Shown here: piece by piece, positions 10,597-21,145 of the stretch
Layout: the number at the start of each line of letters is the position of its first letter
Numbering within the stretch: position 1 is the first letter of the stretch
Assembly: GCA_958298945.1 (NCBI GenBank)
Contig: OY282609.1
Span: 65,630,220 to 65,694,219, forward strand
Reading direction: 5' to 3'
Length of the DNA stretch: 64,000 bases
Source: Atherix ibis
Lineage: Eukaryota; Arthropoda; Insecta; Diptera; Athericidae
Program-made: the position numbers and the translations under genes
Notes under the pieces: generated by a model
Databases searched by the model: none
Told to the model about the DNA's origin: nothing
The model's input: only the letters and a program-made list of their open reading frames with translations

Positions 10597-10849
10597 TGTT
10601 ACGATCTACCGTAGATTCAATGGATAGTGTGAAAGACGAAAATAAAACGACATGCAAATTACGAGACGACAACATTTTATTTAATTACAATTAAATAAAT
10701 ACAAATTCCTCAACGTCTACGCTGTTCCATCTCGATTGAAAACTAAAACTGAACTAAACTCTCTCACGGGTAGCGCTCGTATTCATACTCTGTGGAACTG
10801 GTTTTCTGAAATGTTCTAGAACACGCCAGAGCCATGATACGTCATAACA
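10597..10849 (-). repeat. 253-bp LTR of the gypsy element
   Basis: It starts TGTTACGATC and ends ATACGTCATAACA on the plus strand, giving the inverted TGTTA...TAACA ends of LTRs. It lies directly outside the gag leader, so on the minus strand it is the 5' LTR. No second copy is in the window, and I could not assign the primer-binding site next to it (TGGTGTTTAGCC). Confidence 0.75.
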
Positions 10850-10904
10850 ATATACGATAAATAGCTCAACTACAATGATAACAAATGTTCCAACACGGAC
10901 GGTA

Positions 10905-10985
10905 ACTGACAATGAACGGCTGTGTGAAAGGAGCTAGTATTCTACATAGTATCTCTGTGTTCATGGTATCGATACCAGATGCGTA
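10905..10985. repeat. About 75-bp dispersed repeat, copy 1
   Basis: The segment around AGTATTCTACATAGTATCTC and ATGGTATCGAT is shared with 14485-14560 at roughly 80 to 85 percent identity by eye. It has no coding family that I recognise. Confidence 0.6.
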
Positions 10986-11265
10986 CATAGCGTAGCAACT
11001 CTTTTTCAGCTCTCTACGAGAAACCAGTGCTGCAAAGAGCTGCACGTCCAAAACACTAACTTAAATAGTCCGAACGGATTTGAGAGACATTTTCAGATCT
11101 TGATTATCCATGCTTTCGCTTTGCAAATGTGTTTAGCAGAAAAAGGGCATTGAAGATCGACTGGAACGGGTATGCTTCAACAAAAAAAAACATGCAAAAT
11201 ATAAACAAAATTATTGCTGTAAGCTAAAATAAATAAATGTAATAATATCCCATAAGCGAATCCCT
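10986..11265. other. Unassigned spacer
   Basis: No gene or repeat was recognised between the dispersed repeat and the possible Helitron start. Confidence 0.4.
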
Positions 11266-11807
11266 CTATTATATAAAAAAAGTTTTTTTTTGTAGTCTTT
11301 TATTATGATGTATGTGTATGTATGAATTTTTGTTGTTTCAATATGTGTGTTTTTTTTAAGTCATTTTTTTTGTAGTTATTTATATATGTAAGTAAAGTTA
11401 AATTTGAGTGAAGAGGAGATGAAAGAGCGTAAGCATATTCAAAAGAATACTGCGGGAAGCGTGTTTATGCAAAAAATCGAGAGAGCGAGATAAAAAATGT
11501 AATGAAAAAATATAAGGAAAACAAACCTGAAAAGAGAAAAGCTGCTCGCGAATATTACCATTCGACTAAAGATGAAAAAAAGGCCAAAAAGCAAAAATTG
11601 ATGTTAGGATTGTATGAAACGGTTTTATCGTTCAATTCACCGCATATTATTATGAAATATTTTAATAAAAATAAAATTATGTAACATTTTAAAAAAATAA
11701 AAATAATGATGTTTTCCCTCTATTAAGTAGAATATTTGGTATAGGGGCTCCCCGGAGATGGAAGGGGGGGTTGGTGAGCGAAGCGAGCAGGGGGCGAAGC
11801 ACCCTAG
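11266..11807 (+). mobile_element. Non-autonomous Helitron (3' end clear, 5' end tentative)
   Basis: The 3' end is typical: a GC-rich stretch with GAGCGAAGCGAGC followed by a stem (GGGGGCGAAGCACCC) and the terminal CTAG (11804-11807), next to a T. The AT-rich surroundings make this GC island conspicuous. Inside, 11502-11684 encodes a lysine-rich peptide (KENKPEKRKAAREYYHST) like the N-terminal region of Helitron Rep/helicase proteins. The 5' end is placed at TCTATTATATAAAAAAAG (11266) because insect Helitrons often begin TCTATATATA, but this is a guess. No Rep or helicase motif is present. Confidence 0.6.
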
Positions 11808-13181
11808 TTATAATGAAAAAAAAACTTCTCATACTCATACGTTTATGGAAGTTCTTGATATTGGTTGTGTATTTGGTCAAAATTATCTCTCCTGCTTTTA
11901 CAAAAAAAAAACCGAAAAAATTGTTTGATTTTATCTCGACTTCTCCTTTTTGTTCATGCAGAGGCATGCCCAATCTCTTAAACGCACACTAAACAAGATA
12001 ATTTTGCGAACAGTGTACTGCATGATGATTCTGTTACGTACTGATTAATAAACTCGAACGGCATTTAGCTCCAGTCGGTAAATGTGCTGCTTGTTTGGCT
12101 TGGAATTGTGAATGCGCTTGCACGTACGTGTATGTACGTACGAGCACCAAACTAGATCAGTCCAAACCTTAGATTAAAGAAGAACTGGATAGGCCTCTAC
12201 ACAAAAATTCTGTCGGAATTTTGTGGCAATACATTTGTAGAACGCACCCACATGCAATACAACAGAAACGGCGTAAACCATTGGGAGCCAATTTTAAACT
12301 TCAGTATGCGATTGAAGCGGTTCGTTCAAAACCATTTTCATATGCGATGTCATTTATGCGTAAACGAATAGATTTTTTAATATTGCGGATTTTGTTGTTT
12401 GATGGAATTAGTTTTGAAAATTTATAATAAAATACAGTATTCTATTTTAAAATATTATTTATTTATTTATTATATATTTCAACAATTATGTGCATAATAG
12501 GAAGATAATCGTATACAACATTAAAGGTAATGCTTTAAAACTTAATTACAAGATGAAAAATTTGATATACTTAAAAAATTAATAACTAATATTCTAAAAA
12601 AAAAAGAAAAAAATATTATTTAGTAAATACATTATAATGTGGTCTAATAGAACAAGCAAAACAAATTTATTTAAATAATAAGCCTACCGAAGAATATACT
12701 TTATTTATTTTAACACAATGAAAACAGAAATGAAAAATAGACTGACAAATTCGGTACATTAAACTTTCTTACACACACTTTATATACACCGGCACTGTAC
12801 TATTTTATGGTAAACATTGAACTGTCAACATCGGATTTGTTTACATTTGTTCAATGCCGAACTTTTCAGTTTTTCACCACTTTTTGGATAAAATATATCA
12901 CTTAAACCCATTTAGGCACATCACAAATAACATTTTTGTTATTTTATTTACTAAAACTACAGATATCAACTTACCGAAAGAAAGGAATTCCCGGCTTCCT
13001 CATGTCATTGTAGGAAAAACAATTCTTCACGAAACAATTCATTTTCTGTAATAAAAACTTCTTATTAAATGTTATCAATAATAAAACTATTTATAAAAAT
13101 ATTTACTTTATTTTTAAATACTTTAAAATACATAAAAACAACACTTTAAATTCCATTTTCAACACTTTATTATTTTTATCA
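11808..13181. other. AT-rich spacer without recognised gene
   Basis: An open frame at 12221-12427 (contains HPHAIQQKRRKPLGANFK) has more balanced composition than its surroundings and may be a fragment of some mobile element, but I recognise no family. The stretch 12440-12780 is almost pure A/T. Confidence 0.45.
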
Positions 13182-14144
13182 ATAGGTCTGTTCAAAATGC
13201 ATCGCGAATCTTGTGTTTTTTTTGAAAAATTATTTATTTATTCATGAATATCTATTTTGTCCCCTTCAAAGTAATCCCCCCAGATATTATACACTTATGC
13301 CAACGTGTTTTCCAATTCTCGAAGCACTTCAGAAAATCATTTTTTGTGATCTTGTTCAGCTCCTCCTTTGATGCCGTCTTTATCTCCTCAATCGTAGCGT
13401 AGCGTCGTCCTTTCATGGAGAAAAAGTCACAGGGGGCCAAATCTGGGGATTACGGTTGCTGCGGCATTATTAGTATGTTGTTTTTGGCCAAAAATTCGCG
13501 CGGGGGCGTTATCATGGTGCAAAAGCCAATTTTTGTTCTTCCACAAATCCGGGCGTTTCTGGCGGATTGCTTCGCGCAACTTGCGCATAACTTGCAGGTA
13601 ATATTCCTTATTGACCCTTCTACCCTGTGGCAAGAACTCATGATGCACCGCGCCCATGAGTTGGAATTGGCAACGCTTTTTTCGGTCTTAGCTCGTGCGG
13701 CAGCTTCCATTGGGATGATTGAGCTTTGTTTCCACGTCATAACCATAAACTCTGGAGCAAATTTGTGTCGTTGGTACGGATTTCGCTGCGACCCATCTCA
13801 CGCCCAAATCATTGGCATGAGCCAATTGATATGTTTAAGTCCTCAGCAACTTCTCTAACGGTGATTCGACGATTGGCCAATACTATTTTCTTCACTTCAT
13901 CAATGTTTTCCGACAAGTTTGACCATTTTGATCCATTTTTTGGAATGGGCAAAAATCGAAGACAAGCCAAAACACGTGCAAGCAAAGCAGCTGTCAAAAA
14001 TTAACTAAACAATCAAAATGGTCAAACTTGTCGCTATAAGTGAGAGACATGAGTACCTACAGAACGCCACAAAAAAAAATCGAAAATCGAATATACGTAA
14101 CCCGCGGAAATTCAAAATTCGCGATACTTTTTGATCAGACCTCG
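13182..14144 (-). mobile_element. mariner M3 copy a, internally deleted
   Basis: The ends are AGGTCTGTTCAAAATGCATC at the left and the complement of the M3 repeat (GCGATACTTTTTGATCAGAC, then CTCG) at the right, with TA next to the right end. On the minus strand the remnant transposase (about 13936-13238) keeps RRITVREVAEDLNISIGSC (helix-turn-helix), HHEFLPQGRRVNKEYYLQVM, RKLREAIRQKRPDLWKNKNW and LLHHDNAPA, then after a frameshift MKGRRYATIEEIKTASKEEL and FENWKTRWHKCIISGG. The first catalytic block (TGDESWVYGYD) is deleted. Confidence 0.85.
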
Positions 14145-14480
14145 TAATCTATACTAATTACAACTATCATAAACAGTTCAGAAACGTAAAATTCTACCCA
14201 GGCTCGATGAGTCAAAAAATAGTAGATGCCGCGGTTTTTCTTCGACGTCATATAAGTTTATGCTTCCAACATGTTGACTATTAAAATAAGAGCTTATCTT
14301 GTCTTATGCTTACTGGTTATCTATTTTGTGGTTTGAAAAGTACAGGCCTGTCATTTGACTGCTCCCAAAAATATAAGCAATTAAATGCCAAATTTTTTCA
14401 CTTTCCAGTTTATTTATATTTGACAAAAAGCTCATTTTCATTCTGTTACATGGCAAAACACAAAAGTCGAAACGTAAAAC
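14145..14480. other. Unassigned spacer
   Basis: No feature recognised. Confidence 0.4.
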
Positions 14481-14560
14481 TACACCATGAACGGTTGTGT
14501 ATCAGTGATTAGTATTCTACATAGTATCTCTGCGTTAATGGTATCGATTCCATGTGTGTC
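14481..14560. repeat. About 75-bp dispersed repeat, copy 2
   Basis: It matches 10905-10985 in the same orientation around AGTATTCTACATAGTATCTC and ATGGTATCGAT. Confidence 0.6.
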
Positions 14561-14654
14561 CATATCATGCCCTCCTATATAGCTTATATATTCATTACCT
14601 AGCACTGGTATACCTAGGAATATACACACAAGTCCAAAAAGACTACGTATAGAA

Positions 14655-14790
14655 CTAAATAGATGATATCGACAGCTAAATCGACTTCTAGACACACGTT
14701 CTTAACTAACAATCGAAGTGTTTTACTTTTATACAATGACCTTCTAAAACCTATATGGACTTACGGACTAGAGTTGCGGGGCTTTCTATG
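14655..14790 (+). pseudogene. Jockey-like reverse transcriptase C-terminal fragment
   Basis: The frame reads LNRLLDTRS, then LLYNDLLKPIWTYGLELRG. 'LLYK.LLKPIWTYG.QLWG' is the conserved end of the reverse transcriptase domain in jockey-clade non-LTR retrotransposons. One stop precedes it and similarity ends after 'ELRG'. Confidence 0.65.
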
Positions 14791-15580
14791 CCTTCCAATT
14801 TCATCGCATCCATCTCCCAGTCAAAAATTCCTTTTTTATGTTCGCAAAAGTGTTTATTCATAGTGTCTCATAAAAAGTTTCATTTTTTCCAATCATACTA
14901 ATGCCGTTGTTCGAGAGCTATTCTCCATTTTATTCCCTATTAGCGCCCGTTGACGACTTCAGAGTTTATTAAAATACTAAATCGCTAACTATGTACACAA
15001 AATCGTGAGAAACTGTGATCGATGTTTACTACTCATAGCCCTTCACATTAATCAATACTCTAGTTAATATTTTTAGTTGTATATACATAGATACCCGTAA
15101 AACTACTCAAACCATTGAGACTCTCAACAGCAATGTATGTTAGGCCTATAAAATTAAAAAAAATCATCAGATTATTAAAAGTTGTTAGTAACAAATCCTC
15201 GAAATTAACTTAATGGATTTTGTACTATGGTTTCTGTTAAACAATTTGAATATGAAAATTTCTAAAACAAAATGCACACTTTGAGAATCACTTCTGTTCG
15301 ATGAAAGAGCAATATTTCAGTTACCATAGTCAGTGCTATTTTCTCTGTAAGCACAATGTAAGAGTAAAATTTCAAAAAGTCTACGAAATTTCCGTTTGAT
15401 TGAGTGTAGAAAGCGGAATGTTTCAAGGAAAGTTTATCCACATTTGCGTGATAAGAAAGACTTTAGGTCACGCTTGTTTGCAGGTGATGCCGTGCACTCA
15501 GAGAATATGAAAAGCTCGAGGAAAAATGGAGTAAATTTCGTTAACAAAAGAGAATTGTTCTGAATGCGTGAAAGAAAATT
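14791..15580. other. Unassigned AT-rich spacer
   Basis: No gene or known repeat was recognised. Confidence 0.4.
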
Positions 15581-15690
15581 CCACCCCATATTGTCGTGTA
15601 GTCAGTCCGTGTACATTGTGACCAGACTAAGAAAACTCAATTCAGTGGCTGTTCGTATTCCGTTCCAATACGGTTAAAAAGGAAATTTTT
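15581..15690 (+). promoter_or_regulatory. Possible transcription start region of the DHHC gene
   Basis: A short GC-richer island in AT-rich surroundings holds two arthropod initiator-like motifs, TCAGTC (about 15602) and TCAGTGG (about 15640), the second with a GGTTA downstream-element-like word about 29 bases later. There is no TATA box. The distance to the ATG (1.9 kb) means an intron or a long 5' UTR. This is weak evidence. Confidence 0.25.
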
Positions 15691-17572
15691 AGTGAATTTT
15701 TTTTTGAAAAAAAAAAATCAAAATTCGTTCTTAAAAATATAAAAAATATTCAGATAAAAAAAAAAGATAAAAAAAAATTGGCGGAATAAGAAGTTTTCCC
15801 AAACAAACATTTTATTTTATTTCTTCTTCTTCTTTAATTTTAATATTATAAGTTTGGTTTTGTTTTTATTCCACTTTCAATTAATTTGCATATTTTTAAG
15901 TCAATATATTTATAAAAAAATATGTGTGATAATTTCATTAAAAATATAAATATATTAAACACTCCTAAATTTGAGAAGACATTTCTTCTTAACATTTTAT
16001 CAATTTTAATATTATTTACTTGTTAATGCAATATTCTTAAAATTGTTGTACAATTAGCGTGAATTGGAAAATTTTATATAATGAAATAAAAGTGCCGTAA
16101 TATATACAAAATATTTTGAATATTATATAATTTTGATATAATAATAGTAATAATAAAATAAAAAAAACAAGTGCTTAAGAAAATAGATGCATAGTGTACG
16201 ATTTATTGTCATATGAGAACGAATCGAATAGAAATAGGAATTAAAAACGAAATTTATTGGAGAATAATTACCCAAGTGAAGAGTGTGACAATATAGTGAA
16301 CATTTAATTAAAGATTATTTTGGAAGACAATAAGAGAATATATGAACCTTACACGTCCTAGGAAAAAATTACTGTTTAGTAAAAGAGCTATAATATTGAA
16401 AATGGTACTAATAAACACCATTAACTAGGAAAAATACTGCGGCAAATGAGCTGAATCTGGGTTGTGGATAGAATTGTGTATCTATGGTAAACCATATGCA
16501 TACACAAAGAAGGCGAGAATTTTCAGCTTTTCAACCTTGAAACACAATCACAAATAAATGTCCAAGTAAAACAGTTTCTACTAAAGTCGTAATTCATCAT
16601 ATTTATATTAGAACGTTGTAATTTTCATAATTAAAACAAATATTTAAAAAAAATCCTAAATGATTTCCAAAAACTAAAAAAAAAAACAGAAAAATACAAT
16701 ATAAGAAGTCAACAGAAAAAAATATGCGAAATGTACCTTATAAGCATAAATATTTTAGTTGCATTATATTGAAAAGTTTCAGCTGGAAAAAAATAGCATT
16801 GCTTCGTGGTCTAAACGTTGTTGCATATTGGTAATATTTACGCATTAGTGGAAAATATTAAAAATCAACAAAGTTCAATGATTTGTTTACCTATAAATTA
16901 ATCAGTGAAAAAGTTCTTATCAAAACGTACTTTTTCTTGGCCACTTTGTAGTAAAAGAAAAACAATAAATGATAATTTACTACTAATAATAATACAAAAA
17001 AATTAAAACAAAATTAATTAAAAATTGCTTCAGTTGGAATCTTCTGTGGTTTTATAGTGATAAGTTTGTTTCTCTTTAAGAATGTCAAATATTCTAAATA
17101 AGATACGTTCGTGTATTTGTGATAACAACGTAAATTTCGTAGATAAATGTATAGCTGGATAACAAAATCCAATCATACGGCAATCAATGATTTTTTTTTA
17201 AAATAATAATAAGAGAAAACAAGTTGAACAAATATTATTAGTGACAGTCCATTTGTAGAATTTTTTAAAAATGACAATATCTTATCAGTAAATTGAAAGT
17301 ATTAAAAAATAAGACTAATTACAATTGAGATAAGGAGAAATCTGAGAATTAAGAATCGCGTTTTTTTTTTTATAAACAATAATGATATGCAAATATCAAT
17401 GGTTAATTATAGTGAAGAATATAACAATAATAATTGGAGTAATTATAAGCGACTTAATCAAAATAATAATAATAGCAGAAATTGTCGGATTAATAAGAGG
17501 TCAAAAGAAATATTTTCAAATTGAGAATTTTTTTTGTGGAACACATTTTGCATATGCTAGAAACAGTATAAC
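15691..17572 (+). other. AT-rich region upstream of the DHHC gene, probable 5' UTR or intron
   Basis: It is highly A-rich on the plus strand with AAT/TAA microsatellite-like runs (for example 17416-17480). It contains many short upstream ATGs, so if transcribed it is more likely partly intronic. No coding similarity was found. Confidence 0.35.
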
Positions 17573-20500
17573 ATGCTCGCAGAGCATATATATAATGCGA
17601 CCAATGGTAGGAATGACCAAGGCAACAAGAATAATCGATCAACAACATCAGCAGCACTATCAGCATCCGCACCAGCACCAGCAACAGAAACAATATCAAA
17701 TCCTAAAGAAATTTTTCGATTTCGTTCGCGATCAGAAACAGTATCAGCTCCAGAAACAATATCGACAAATCAACAAGACCAAGAACAACAACAACAACCA
17801 CGATTGTCCTTGTTTTCATTTCTTCGAAAAACTAGATCAGCAACTGGTCCAACTTCAGAAATTAGCGGATCCCATACTGAAGATTGTGAAACTCAATCAG
17901 AATCAATACCACCACATACAATTACAGCAACTATATTGAATATATTAGAGAGTGAATCAAAATTGGATGATAATAGACTGACGAGGAAGTTAACGACAAC
18001 AGCTGCAACAAGGACAGCGATCGCAACGGCCACATCAACAGCTTCGGATAGGGCGACGACGCAAAATAATAACAAACCGAAACCGGAAAGTATTCCTTGG
18101 CTATCGTTTCAGGATAATCCCACAGAGAGTGAATACCGTAGCAAAAGTCGACGAATTCATGGCCTACAATTGCCATTACATCCACTACAGCTGTTCGGGT
18201 GGCTAATCCTTCTCATATTTGGCATATCGTCGTTTGTCGTTCTAGTACCAGCGTTCAAAATCGATATTCAACAGCCTCTATTTGGTTTGCTATCGGGATT
18301 ATATGTTGTTCATACGATATCACATCTGTGTGCTCTACTAATTGATCCTGCTGACGTTGAACTTCGGAAGTTGCATCGGAACGATCGGATCGTACCAGAA
18401 TTCGATCGATCCAAACACTCGCATGTCATCGAAAACGGACGCTGCCATTTGTGCAATATCAGGACGAGCAGCAATCGTACCAAACACTGTTCCGTTTGCA
18501 ACAAGTGTGTTGGCAAATTCGATCACCACTGTAAATGGTTAAATCATTGTATCGGCGGTAGGAATTATGTGGCATTTCTAATGTGCGTTGTCAGTGCGGT
18601 CATAGCTGCTTTGGTCATAGTGGCCGCTGCAATATCGCAATTGGTACTGTATCACTTCGGTCCCGAATGGCTGACTCTCTGGTCATCTCAGCAACAAGCT
18701 GTCGCTCAACATCGAAATGATACTGCAACAGCGGCGGCAGCAGCAGCTATTGCTGCAGTCGGCAATTCATCAATGCTATCCGATGAGAATATATCATCGC
18801 AGCTTTTTAATCAAACGTTTGAGGATAAACTGGCTGATAATGCTAATGCTGGAAGTATAGTGGTAGATCAGAACAACAACAACAACAACATTCTTAACAC
18901 GAGTACAGCTGAAGAATCATCAAATTCAATACCAGCAACCACCATTGGAAGTGGAGCAGAAGCTTCAGCCGTGCCTTCAACGGTACGGCCCGGTGGCGAT
19001 AATTCAGCAACTGCAACAGCAGCAGCCGGAATAGGTCTGCACGATACTATATTTTTAATATTTATTGGGTTTTTGGGGGTGTTAGCAGCCATAACAGCTG
19101 GTCTGCTGTTGCATTTGTGCTTTTTCCATATTTACATCTCCTTCTTGGGTCTAACCACGTACGAGTATATACGTAACCATAAGCATAATACCAATAGTAA
19201 TTCGAACGGTAATAATACCATTAGTATAAGTGGTAATGGAGTCGGGGGTGTTACAATTCGACAATCGTCAAATCACGTTGATGCATCTCATCTAGGTGAT
19301 CCGTCCAAAACGAGGGTGAATTTGGGTAAATATAAAAATTCCAATGCCAAAACTGCAGCCGCCAATCAAATGTATTTCTGTTCAAATCTGGAACATCCAA
19401 ATTCGCAAAATCTTGTTATTAATGGTCGTGAGGAATTAACTCGACCACAAAATCTGCATTGTTGTGAAAATTCCCGGGAATTCCATCGAACTTCATCCGC
19501 TTCACTTTCGGCGTCACGAAAAACCTACTACGTGTGTTCTCTGCTGGAAGAGAATACTGCAAATTCTCATAATAACGGTTCGACTACGGATGGTGTGGGA
19601 GTCGATGTAGGCGTTGTAGGTAACGCTGCGTCCCTTCGCATCACGGCTAATAACAAAAATCGTGCGCCATGCAGCAATAATATGAAGTGTAAATCTAAGA
19701 CTTTTCATTGCTGCTCACAATTTCAGCAACATCACCAAATTACAACGAAAACTTCATCGACTGCGGACACTTTATCACCATTGGCAGCCGAAATAGAATC
19801 AACGACGAGATCTTTTGTCCACTTCAGCGAACAGTGCACGTTTTGCACTTTTCGTATAAAAACTCCATCAAAGTCTGAGACCGTGTCTATACAGGATAAG
19901 AGATGCTGCCTCAAAACCATAACAAAACATCATCGATGGAAACGGAAATGGAACTGCTGTTCGAATGTGCCCGATAGTCCTGATGTTCCGACTGATATTA
20001 TTACTAGCATTTCGAAAACAATACAACAACCATCCCCGGATTATAGTCGACAGGCTGGGAATAACTCAAATAGATCAGCAGCGGAAGAAAGTAGTTCTGA
20101 TCTGGATGGGTCTTCCTCATCGGTTGCTTTGGGCTTAGGTGTTATGCAGCACAATAATTACAATCGTAACGGCTTGCCGACCAATAGTAATCCTACTCAA
20201 ATTCCGGCTAAATTCATAAAGCCATCGAATGGTCATAGCCAAAGAACGCACAATCTAAAGGCACCGCGGCCTCGACTGATAAGACCATGGCCAGTGACAC
20301 GATTTCGTCATATGTTGCGAATGATCGGACGGTATAGACGTCCACGCTGTCGTCACAATAATGGAATTGGAGGAGATGTCGCAGGTACAGCTGCCGCTGA
20401 CGGTAATGTTGGCATGATTAAACAGAATCAAGTACGACCAATTGCTTCGAATGTCGAAGAGATTGATCAGATGTCTGGTGATGATGGCTGTGAGGAGCCA

Positions 20501-20941
20501 CAGCATATTTTGCAGCAAATTGAAACCATTCTACCGACATCCGTGATAAGAGATGAAATCTACACGGGCGAGCTAACAATGCCAGCGTTGCCACATCCGC
20601 CTCGACGGAAAATTCGCAATCCTACTGATTTGGATGATTTGGCCGAAAATTTGGCATTCTCCCAACCACCCGTGATCGTGACTGGTCAACGTTTCCCTTC
20701 GAGTTCGGGCAATTATCGAAGACCACGTCGAAAGAATCTCCTACGAACCCGATCACCGACCTTATCGCCTATTCATGAGTCGGGACTATCGAATCCCACA
20801 TCCCCACAACCGTGTCGACATTCCTCTGCACCGGGTGCCACTTCTGCTTCGTCCTCATCTTCGTCCGTCTCATCAATCGGACAAATCGATCATGCCATGT
20901 CCAATACAAGTATTCCCAACTCGATTGTTTCAAGTCGCTAG
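17573..20941 (+). CDS. DHHC-type protein S-palmitoyltransferase with long low-complexity tail (ZDHHC1/11-like)
   Basis: The enzyme moves a fatty acyl group, usually palmitate, from acyl-CoA to cysteines of target proteins at Golgi, ER or endosomal membranes. Residues 1-195 are Q/S/T/A-rich and disordered. Membrane segments lie near 207-230, 235-258, 332-360 and 491-525. The cytosolic cysteine-rich domain is at 291-326: zinc-ligand pairs C291/C294 and C306/C309 and the catalytic D317-H318-H319-C320, followed by KWLNHC. TTYE (528-531) after the fourth segment is the family's TTxE motif. '[22 protein letters not shown]' is closest to ZDHHC1/ZDHHC11. Unusual points are the 130-residue A/N/S-rich loop between segments 3 and 4, and a tail of nearly 600 residues with several Cys-Cys pairs and an Arg-rich patch near 899-927. 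At 1122 residues it is over twice the usual length of 300-500. It is open without introns. The start has AAC before the ATG, a good fly context. Confidence 0.9.
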   Translation: MLAEHIYNATNGRNDQGNKNNRSTTSAALSASAPAPATETISNPKEIFRFRSRSETVSAPETISTNQQDQEQQQQPRLSLFSFLRKTRSATGPTSEISGSHTEDCETQSESIPPHTITATILNILESESKLDDNRLTRKLTTTAATRTAIATATSTASDRATTQNNNKPKPESIPWLSFQDNPTESEYRSKSRRIHGLQLPLHPLQLFGWLILLIFGISSFVVLVPAFKIDIQQPLFGLLSGLYVVHTISHLCALLIDPADVELRKLHRNDRIVPEFDRSKHSHVIENGRCHLCNIRTSSNRTKHCSVCNKCVGKFDHHCKWLNHCIGGRNYVAFLMCVVSAVIAALVIVAAAISQLVLYHFGPEWLTLWSSQQQAVAQHRNDTATAAAAAAIAAVGNSSMLSDENISSQLFNQTFEDKLADNANAGSIVVDQNNNNNNILNTSTAEESSNSIPATTIGSGAEASAVPSTVRPGGDNSATATAAAGIGLHDTIFLIFIGFLGVLAAITAGLLLHLCFFHIYISFLGLTTYEYIRNHKHNTNSNSNGNNTISISGNGVGGVTIRQSSNHVDASHLGDPSKTRVNLGKYKNSNAKTAAANQMYFCSNLEHPNSQNLVINGREELTRPQNLHCCENSREFHRTSSASLSASRKTYYVCSLLEENTANSHNNGSTTDGVGVDVGVVGNAASLRITANNKNRAPCSNNMKCKSKTFHCCSQFQQHHQITTKTSSTADTLSPLAAEIESTTRSFVHFSEQCTFCTFRIKTPSKSETVSIQDKRCCLKTITKHHRWKRKWNCCSNVPDSPDVPTDIITSISKTIQQPSPDYSRQAGNNSNRSAAEESSSDLDGSSSSVALGLGVMQHNNYNRNGLPTNSNPTQIPAKFIKPSNGHSQRTHNLKAPRPRLIRPWPVTRFRHMLRMIGRYRRPRCRHNNGIGGDVAGTAAADGNVGMIKQNQVRPIASNVEEIDQMSGDDGCEEPQHILQQIETILPTSVIRDEIYTGELTMPALPHPPRRKIRNPTDLDDLAENLAFSQPPVIVTGQRFPSSSGNYRRPRRKNLLRTRSPTLSPIHESGLSNPTSPQPCRHSSAPGATSASSSSSSVSSIGQIDHAMSNTSIPNSIVSSR

Positions 20942-21139
20942 ATGCATCGAAAATCTTCTTATACCGAATCTCCACACTACCCCACCAAAAGGGCTTAAAT
21001 TCAACCATTGTCTTTCAATTCCTATTTCAAATCACATATTGCAATTAAGTTTGATCCTTTAGCCATAATGAATCCTTAATAAGTGTGAGAAATAGTCAAT
21101 TAAAAATCTATTAAAATTTATTTCTAATATTATTTTTTC

Positions 21140-21145
21140 AATAAA
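21140..21145 (+). terminator. Candidate polyadenylation signal
   Basis: AATAAA lies about 200 bases after the stop codon of the DHHC gene. Several other AATAAA words follow in this A/T-rich stretch, so the choice is tentative. Confidence 0.35.

Larger units (their letters stand above)
7720..10849 (-). mobile_element. Ty3/gypsy LTR retrotransposon, 5' half with one LTR
   Basis: Reading on the minus strand from 10849: an LTR (10849-10597), an untranslated leader, a gag-like region (about 10310-9240), an aspartic protease region (9105-8620), a reverse transcriptase region (about 8480-8030) and the start of RNase H (to about 7720). Integrase and the second LTR are absent, so the copy is truncated at its 3' side. 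Many stop codons show it is old. Confidence 0.85.

Noticed and set aside
17382..17939. 185-codon open frame overlapping the start of the DHHC gene in another frame
   Set aside because: Its Q/H-rich content is the shifted reading of the CAG/CAA repeats of the real gene, and it has no domain.
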